Assembly: GCF_933775445.1 (NCBI RefSeq) | Contig: NC_065874.1 | Location: forward strand, 746,501 to 810,500 | Source of the DNA: Argentina anserina | Taxonomy: Eukaryota > Streptophyta > Magnoliopsida > Rosales > Rosaceae | DNA length: 64,000 bases | Reading direction: 5' to 3' | Part shown: in pieces, positions 57,373-64,000 of the stretch | Numbering within the stretch: the first letter of the stretch is position 1 | How the letters are laid out: the number at the start of each line of letters is the position of its first letter | Notes under the pieces: generated by a model | What the model was told of the DNA's origin: nothing | Database searches by the model: none | Seen by the model: only the letters and a program-made list of their open reading frames with translations | Program-made: the position numbers and the translations under genes

Positions 57373-60300
57373 CCTGTGAAGAGATATGTCCTTTGCATCT
57401 TGGACTTTCAAGTCGATCACAATATTAGACATATCAGCTGAGACTCCTTTAACTTTGAAGGTTTCGGGTAATTTGCCTCGGTATCTGCCAGATACAGTTA
57501 ATGGACTCTCATATGAGAGATCTGGGATATTGCAAGGGATCACCTATTGGATAAATTCAAGATTTGTCACGATGTGAAGGATAGTCTATAAGTTGGATGT
57601 AAAATTAAAATGAAGCAGTCATTCTACATGTGAGGTTTGACAGAGATTCCCATTAAATTTGTAAATTTATCAGAAATTATTCAAATTTAGTTGTGAATAT
57701 ATACTAAGACATAGAGGCACAAGAAAAACCTACAAAGAGCAACATATGACATCATAGACAGGTGTTCAAACTACTGCAGGCTCATGCTATATCTCCTCCA
57801 CATGAGACAGGATACACTATATATTGAACACTGTCCTTGTGTTGATATGGGTACTAAAAGTCATTAATAGACATGGAGAGTGGGCCAAGAAGTCTCGGAT
57901 GGCTTAATTAATAGTGTTTAAGATAGCTCAACTTAATATCTAAACAACACATAGGATGAGCATACCTCAACATCGTCAAGATCATCCAATGTCTCAAGGG
58001 TTATATTTGTAAGAATCACAGAGGAAGCTCTTGTAAATAGGTTCTGCATTCGAGGTTCAACCAAATCTGCACAAAGAGAAAAGGTTTAAGTGCATTAAAA
58101 AAACCATATTTATCTCATCTACCTTCATATAAAAGGATCGATGCACCGAATAAATCAATTTGCTAATGTTTATTGAGTAATATATGTTTTTCTTTTCAAA
58201 TTAAATATATTTAATCGTGAGTTACATATCACAACATTATGAAGTGGTAAGTAAGGACTCATAAGATTTGAAGCTCAAGCTAAGAGTCGGGCTGCAATAG
58301 CCTTTGATTTAATAAAGCAGGGTAAGTAAGCTCACTATAATGACTATATTATAAAATGTAGTTGTAGGGGTAGATATTTGTTTCTGAAAAAATATACTTA
58401 ACTGACCTATATCATAGGCAGCATCATATTGGCCCCTTCCGATACTAGCTAGCATCCGCAGGAAATAATGGTTGCAGAACGAACCTGAAAAAAGTAAAAA
58501 TAGATGTTAACCAGGAGATGGAGCATAAACATTATGATCTTATCAGGAAGTGCAGTTTATAAAAATATGTGAAATGTGGCTGGATAAGAGGGGAAACATA
58601 ATAAGGCAATAATCTTGATTGATTGATAAGATTAAGTTGCACATTTCAAAACATTCCTATGATATACATAGCCTGCAACTAAAATGAGCTCTAATGGCAC
58701 AGTTACAATTACCTATTCCAAAAGTGTATAGACGTGGGGATATCACATCCTCACTTGCAAGATGCTTTTTCATCACTTCGCATATCTGTCTCTTATCTTC
58801 AACTGCTCCATCAGTTACCAGGAATATGATAGGAAGTGAGCCCTTAGAGTTGGATAGAATCTCTATGGCCTGAAACAACAAAGAGACATCCATATTGTTG
58901 ATAGATCACTTACTACCAATGCAGAAAATATCTTATAGGATATGAAAAGTAAAAGTGAGAAAACTAGATAGCCCTTCAAAGGGGCATTCAACGATCACCA
59001 TGTTCATTTGATGTAATGTGGCACAATACATGACTATGTTAGAAATGCATAATACTTATTAAAATGAAACAATGATTGGTAAACTCGAATTGAATAACTT
59101 TAAGGGCCAAAGAAGCAGGGGACAATACCTGGTTGAGGGGAGGCAATATATTTGTATCACCACCAGCAATAAAATTTATGCCAATCCACTCAATGGCCAG
59201 TTCGACAGCCTCCTTTGTAGCCGATTTCAATGATGTAGATGAAACATGAGTCTGTCCATTAAAAGCTATCATGCAGAATGAATCTTCTGGACCAAGTTTA
59301 GAGAGAGCTTCAGATAGTACATTCTTAGTATGATCAAGTGGCTTTCCCTCCATACTTCCACTTATATCAACAACAAACACTACATCCCTTCTGAATACCT
59401 GCAAGACCGTGTTAAAGTTATCAGAGACAGAACTTTGAACAACCAAACTGAATAACATATAATATGAAAAAGCCTAAGTTCCATTTAACATAACACCAAC
59501 CTTTCTTCGCTGGTTCCCTGGAAGAAGATAGACGGAGAAAATCTCTCTTTGATCGACATCATCCTTGGAGGGTGACTGCGAGATAACAGCACCATGTATG
59601 TGGCTTGAAGAGACCTAGAAATGCATGAACAAGTTAGACAAATTAAGCTAATGTTTCTTATATGCCCCCAACGCTTTTGCAGTCAATCATATATTCAGAA
59701 AGAGGAACGCATAAGAGGCTTACAGTATATGAGAAATGGAAGTCAGTTTTTGACCAAATGACCAACATCTCCTTCATATTTAAACCCCAATTTTCCTTCT
59801 TGGCTCAGCAATTCCTGTGAAGTCCAATAAATTTCGAAAATTACCACCTCGACTACTAAATATACATAAAAAAAAACAGTGAGCCGTGATCAATAAAGCA
59901 CCTTCAAAGGATGACTAGCTCCCTTGAATAAAATCTCAGTCCCAAGACCAGAGTTCACATTCACCACGATCCTCTCCTTCTTGAGGTACTTCTTCCCCGG
60001 TGGAATCACAAAATCAGGAAATGTGAACGGTATATCCAAAGAGAGCTCCTCATCTCGATACATCAACTTCTGGGACCAGCTCATTTTCACTGTGAGATTG
60101 ACTCCCCCATCAATCTTGACAAAACAAAAACAGTAACACCAAGAATCAAAAACACACACATTTCAATTATACAAACAAGAACTAGGCTCAAATTTCGAAT
60201 AAATAATCGTCACCGGCGGCGTTGTCAAGGTGAAGATATGAGGCTTGACATTGAGGAAGCCTCCTTCTCCATGAGGAACCTTGCTCATATCCACGTCATC

Positions 60301-60880
60301 TTTCAATTCAGTTAACTGAGTAAAAAACGATTTACCAGAAACTTCGACCTCAACACCTAGAATTGAACCCTGTTAGGATAAATGTACATTTGCTTAACAA
60401 CACATTAAACCGAGATTAATCAAAATAATTAAATTAATCAGGGAGGTGTTGAAAAATTGAAGGACCTGTTCACCCATAGGAATCGCAATGCGGCAGCCGC
60501 AGCTCCTGGAGCTTTTGACGCAGTGGACCCGCCACGACCCGGTGACCCGAATAAAGGCGGTGTCCAGTGGCAGTCGACCTCCACAGGTCAACCTTGTTCA
60601 TCGGAAGAGGAATGAGCGCCGGCGGGTCGCAGCGGCCGTGGACGTGGGGCTGGTAGCTCGGGATGTCCGGGTTGTCGACGATCGTCGGGTCGGACATGAC
60701 GGCGTAGACCATCGGCGACGTCGGGAGGTAGGCGGAGCCGGTGGCGACGACGACGACGACGGACTTGTCCATGAGCGGCTGCGGCTTCGGCGGCGACACG
60801 GCGGCTCGATCCTTCCCGAAGTATAGGCGTTTGGAGAGGCGGAGACCGTCGTCGACGGCTTTGGAGAACTCCTCGGCCAT
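57373..60880 (-). pseudogene. VIT/VWA-domain protein gene (ITIH-like), frame-broken and 3'-truncated
   Basis: Plant inter-alpha-trypsin-inhibitor-heavy-chain-like protein (At1g19110 type). Ten exons are recognisable: 60466-60880, 60214-60369, 59902-60114, 59724-59814, 59501-59614, 59129-59398, 58713-58869, 58407-58484, 57966-58066 and 57373-57543. It starts MAEEFSKAVDDGLRLSKRLY. The VIT-type part holds VTGSWRVHC and CRIAIPMGEQ; the VWA part holds VVFVVDISGSMEGK (MIDAS DISGS), GGDTNILPPLNQ and IFLVTDGAVED. Exon 1 is 415 nt and exon 4 is 91 nt, each one base over a phase-0 exon. Exon 1 shifts frame twice (near 60583 and 60567) and exon 4 once (near 59763). The last ~150 residues of the family are absent. 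All splice sites look intact, so decay is recent or the indels are assembly errors. Confidence 0.8.
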
Positions 60881-62532
60881 TTCGGACGATCTGGAGCGTC
60901 GTCGGGAAAAGGTGGGATCGGTGGCGGAAGCGAGAGAGGAGAGAGAGAGGGTGTGAGTAATATACGGAAAACGAGAACTAGAAGTGAGAGAGTTGCTTTT
61001 TATTTATTTATTTTGGGTTCTGGAGCTGGCTGGCTTCTCGAGCAATGGCGTGGCGCCATGTGGAGGATAAATCGGATCTGGTGCTTCTCGGCTCACGGCT
61101 TCACGCTGTACGCGTTGGAGGGGCGGGAAAGGGGAGGATGAAACGGCGGCGTATAGGGATGGTTGGACTGATTGAGACGTGGAGGAGGGAAGGCACGGCA
61201 CTTGGCAAAGGGTTTGAGGGTTCAGGTGGCCATTAGCTGGTGTCGTTTTCTATTTATTTATATATGAAAGGCGTCGTTTTCCTTTTTAAGTGGACTTAAT
61301 GGTGGGAAATTACGTCATAGCCCATTGAACGATATCTTAACGGAGGAAAAAGGTGTTGATCGGTATCTAAAACAGGCAAAAAGATTATTTTAGTGGTATT
61401 GTTCTTTATTAAGTGGAGGATCTTCCGTCGGCCAAAGACTTTCTTTATGATGGCGGAAACAAAGGTATCAGAAGATGACATCCCATCTAGGCTCCCCATG
61501 GAAACCATAATCTGATTCACCGTCGTCTCGAAACTCAAATGGAGCGGAAGGTATTGGTAATTGGTCATTGAAGAGAAGTGCCGGTTAGTTTGTCACGCTT
61601 CACCGTAATTTGGGGACTATGCCAGTATGGCTCAATAGAAGATTTTACTAGTAGGTTTGTTTTGTTCTCAGTTCGATCACTCAACATGTTTGTGTTCTGG
61701 ATGTTGCTTGGTACTATCTCTACAGTTATTTAAACTGTCAATTTTGTAGAAGTAGTTTGAGGCCTTGGTTGATACGAGATTGCTAGAGACTAGAGAATCA
61801 GTTATCAAGTAAGGCCCCTTGGAGGTTGAACATTATGTATTCAGTATGGTGGTGATACTGAAGAGGTTGTATTGTTTTCCTAGTAGCATTAGAATTCCTA
61901 TCAGCTGTTTGATTTGGTAAAGACCTATGCATCTCCATTTCTCCACTCTTAATTACTTTGCAAGTTCAGTTTTTGTCTTAAATCAGTCTTTGTAGTCAAA
62001 ATTTTCACCAATCACATTACTTGATCTGAATTCTAAGTACTAAAGCCATTTCAAGGCCATTCAAGGTGGAAGACATTGCAAAGTAAATGAAAAATTATCA
62101 TGAAAAGAAGTCATGTTATACATGTATAAATGTATGTCAGGGTCCATGTATGTACATGAATGTCTGTTAGTAAAACCTAGCGAAGAAAATTATTATGAAC
62201 TTAAGATCCCTATGTTCATCTAGATGAAGAAAGTGATTTCACTCTCTTTAGGAATTAGATCAAGGACTAAGAACCAAAACCTCTTTCCTGAATAGAAAAG
62301 TCAATTTATTCAGTGTACTTTCAAAAAATTCCATTTGCTTTCCCTTGTTCCGCCAAACACTCTCCTACTCTTTTCTTTTTCTCACCTAAACTGTAAAACT
62401 GGCAAGCAAGCTCTCATTTTATTTAGTATTTTCACTTGACTCCATTTTGCTTCTCTGCCTTACAGATTTCTTTCCTGAAAAACCAACAGTATTTTTCTGC
62501 ACATACCAGCATCTTGGTAGAAATGCGTCTCA
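60881..62532. other. Intergenic
   Basis: GC-richer promoter side of the VWA locus to about 61240, then AT-rich spacer. A minus-strand open frame at 61296-61568 shows no recognisable family. Confidence 0.45.
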
Positions 62533-63760
62533 TCAGGCTTGTACCTCGAGTATCCTCCTAATGGCCTCCGTCATGTCAGGTCTTTGATCAAGTTTATCTC
62601 AGTGCAATCAGCTCCGATTTTAAGAGGCTGCAGCATCTGCTTCACTGATTCTGCATTGCTTTCAATCTCTGGGTCTAGAAGCTCTTGCTCTCTCTGCTCG
62701 GCCGTTGCTGACTGCACCCATTGAACAACATCAATCCCACCTTTGCCATTGCTTCGATACTGAGATGGGAATTTTCCGGTAAGGATTTCGAGAATGACTA
62801 TTCCTAGACAATAAACATCAGATTTTGGAGATATTTGCTGGGACTCTATGTACTCTGGTGTCTTAAAAGCAAACATTGCTTGCGCGGCATTGCTTGGATT
62901 CATTAGTGGAAATAAAGCATAGTCATTGAGAACTGGCTCATAATCATCATTTAAAAGAATATTGCTTGACTTGAGATTTCCATGGGGCAAATCATAGGCT
63001 GCAAATTCAGTATGCAGAAACTCTATCCCACTCGCAACACCTTGGATAATCCTCAAACGAGTAGCCCAGGTCAGCTCTGAATGAGATACTCCTCGATCGC
63101 CTGAAATAATTGTCACAGAATCATTAGTCTAGTTAGTCATTAATCCGTTGTAAGAGCGTTATGTCCCAAGAGCGTTGCAGGTGTTTGATGAAAAGTAAGA
63201 TAGTGGCATTTTCCTAATGGCGCTAGGAGTAGGAATTAATCATTGGCAGGAAGCAAAATGAAGTTTGAAAGCTAAGCCCCTTACCATGCAAAACATACAA
63301 TAAGCTGCCTTTAGTAATGTAATCTGAAATCAACAGCTTCTCTTCTCTCCTATAATGGTAAGCCAAGGGAGTCAAGATATTCTTATGCCTTAATCTTCCG
63401 AACCTTCTCATCTCAGCTTCAAACCCCTCTCTCCCTAATCTATTCATATCCTATTCATGCTTTGTAAGCTGAGCCCAATCCTCCATTCCCCAAAACCTCT
63501 GCGGCAGCTTTCATCAAATCCAGCAATCCAAACGTGCCTCTCTGGTCATTCACCATCAACAACTCATTGCTATTCCCTCCATTATTAATCTTCCCGCTAT
63601 GTGAACCCTTCTTGGAATTCCCAGCTTTCTTCGTACTGGCCGACCTTGACATTGCGGCCGGCGCAGTACTAGCAGTAGTGCTACCTATACTCCTGCTATT
63701 AGAGCTCGGAACATGAACTTCAACCACCTCCCCATGGTGTTGAGGCACATGATCCTCCAT
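62533..63760 (-). pseudogene. Pollen receptor-like kinase (PRK), broken and 5'-truncated
   Basis: Kinase part of an LRR pollen receptor-like kinase. Exon A (63285-63760) reads EVVEVHVPSSN, then GTFGLLDLMKAAAEVLGNGG, LGSAYKA and a stop. It resumes 10 nt later as MNRLGREGFEAEMRRFGRLR. The ~15 residues between, which hold the ATP-binding lysine of beta strand 3, are gone. Intron 63101-63284 (CATG|GTAAGG, TTTCAG). Exon B (62533-63100) reads HGDRGVSHSELTW, YDLPHGNLKSSNILLNDDYE, PKSDVYCLGIVILEILTGKF. It shifts frame by one base near 62592, with the family end DMTEAIRRILEV in the next frame, stop at 62533. The LRR and membrane segments are missing; an in-frame stop lies at about 63808. HGNLKSSN and NDYAL in place of HRD and DFG are normal for this family. 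Confidence 0.8.
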
Positions 63761-63924
63761 GTTCTCCTTCCCATCTCCGCCTCTCCCACTCCCAATCCCA
63801 CCACTTCAACTACCCGACCCCCCTAAACGATGACGTCTCCTTTTCTCCAACCCCTCCCAACAAAACAAGAATACAAGTGAGAGACAGCTTATATATCATG
63901 AACAAAGAAAAAAAACACACACAT
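63761..63924. other. Degenerate 5' remnant of the PRK gene
   Basis: Continues the kinase frame upstream with KRRRHRLGGSGS, a stop, then GSGRGGDGKEN. Beyond about 63860 the sequence no longer resembles the gene. Confidence 0.4.
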
Positions 63925-64000
63925 TATATCGGAATGGAGAGAAAGATCATGCCCTAGCATAAATAAATCATTTCTCTCCGAATTGTTGGAAGAAAAATAG
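63925..64000 (+). repeat. Diverged piece of the 289-bp satellite monomer
   Basis: ATCGGAATGGAGAGAAAGAT, then CATG and AAATAAATCATTTCTCTCC, parallel ATCAGAATGGGAGAGAAAGA, TCATGT and TTTTAAATCATTTCTCTTG of the array 7.5 kb away. It runs off the window. Confidence 0.55.

Noticed and set aside
60488..60956. Plus-strand R/D/G-rich frames
   Set aside because: Antisense to exon 1 of the VWA pseudogene in GC-rich sequence.
61296..61568. 90-codon minus-strand frame
   Set aside because: No recognisable domain and no transcript signals; could be chance or a very old relic.

Overview
The window is nuclear DNA of a flowering plant. The genes are split by GT-AG introns and have plant-type relatives: a plant BAP31 protein, peroxisomal PMP22, mitochondrial glycine decarboxylase T-protein, an At4g22030-type protein, a pollen-receptor-like kinase relic and a kiwellin relic. 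Intergenic DNA is AT-rich and full of LTR retrotransposons and small non-autonomous DNA elements. Gene and element styles suggest a eudicot, possibly Rosaceae; that placement is inference and nothing here proves it.

Layout. 0-0.43 kb: edge of an unidentified minus-strand gene. 0.56-3.80 kb: a 3.2-kb solo LTR with a perfect 5-bp target duplication. 3.8-8.4 kb: an unknown coiled-coil exon, an ER membrane BAP31-like gene and a SAM-dependent methyltransferase whose promoter is partly duplicated upstream. 10.3-12.6 kb: a decayed coiled-coil repeat gene and a related short ORF. 15.1-17.6 kb: a seven-exon PMP22 gene. 19.3-20.5 kb: an intact 423-aa At4g22030-like gene. 21.7-22.2 kb: a hAT-type element. 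22.6-25.1 kb: T-protein (GDCST), followed by a short secreted-type ORF and tRNA-Arg(TCG). 26.2-27.4 kb: a three-exon coiled-coil gene. 29-30.7 kb: remnants of kiwellin genes. 31.5-33.2 kb: an SPT16 N-terminal domain fused to the same coiled-coil module as the 10.8-kb locus; a truncated copy lies at 37.2-37.5 kb. 38.9-40.5 kb: a possible 59-aa gene and two small DNA elements. 41-52.3 kb: an LTR-like fragment, then a degenerate Ty3/gypsy element carrying pieces of a CC-NBS-LRR gene and a GH9 cellulase gene, with a decayed Ty1/copia element nested in it. 52.3-56.4 kb: a tandem array of about fourteen 289-bp monomers. 57.4-60.9 kb: a frame-broken, 3'-truncated VIT/VWA gene. 62.5-63.8 kb: a broken pollen-receptor-like kinase.

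The left half holds working housekeeping genes (ER, peroxisome, mitochondrial photorespiration, translation). The right half is a decay zone. The most unusual signal is a local family of coiled-coil modules that share a 46-aa-type repeat, a C-terminal QFDEFDLL-type tail and a conserved sequence just after the stop codon. It occurs at 10.8, 31.5 and 37.2 kb, with a looser relative at 12.4 kb, and one copy is joined to the histone-chaperone domain of SPT16. The second strongest is a gypsy element that inserted into the first monomer of the 289-bp array and carries host resistance-gene and cellulase fragments.

All exon boundaries were placed by eye from splice sites, reading phase and protein family memory; no search or RNA evidence was available.
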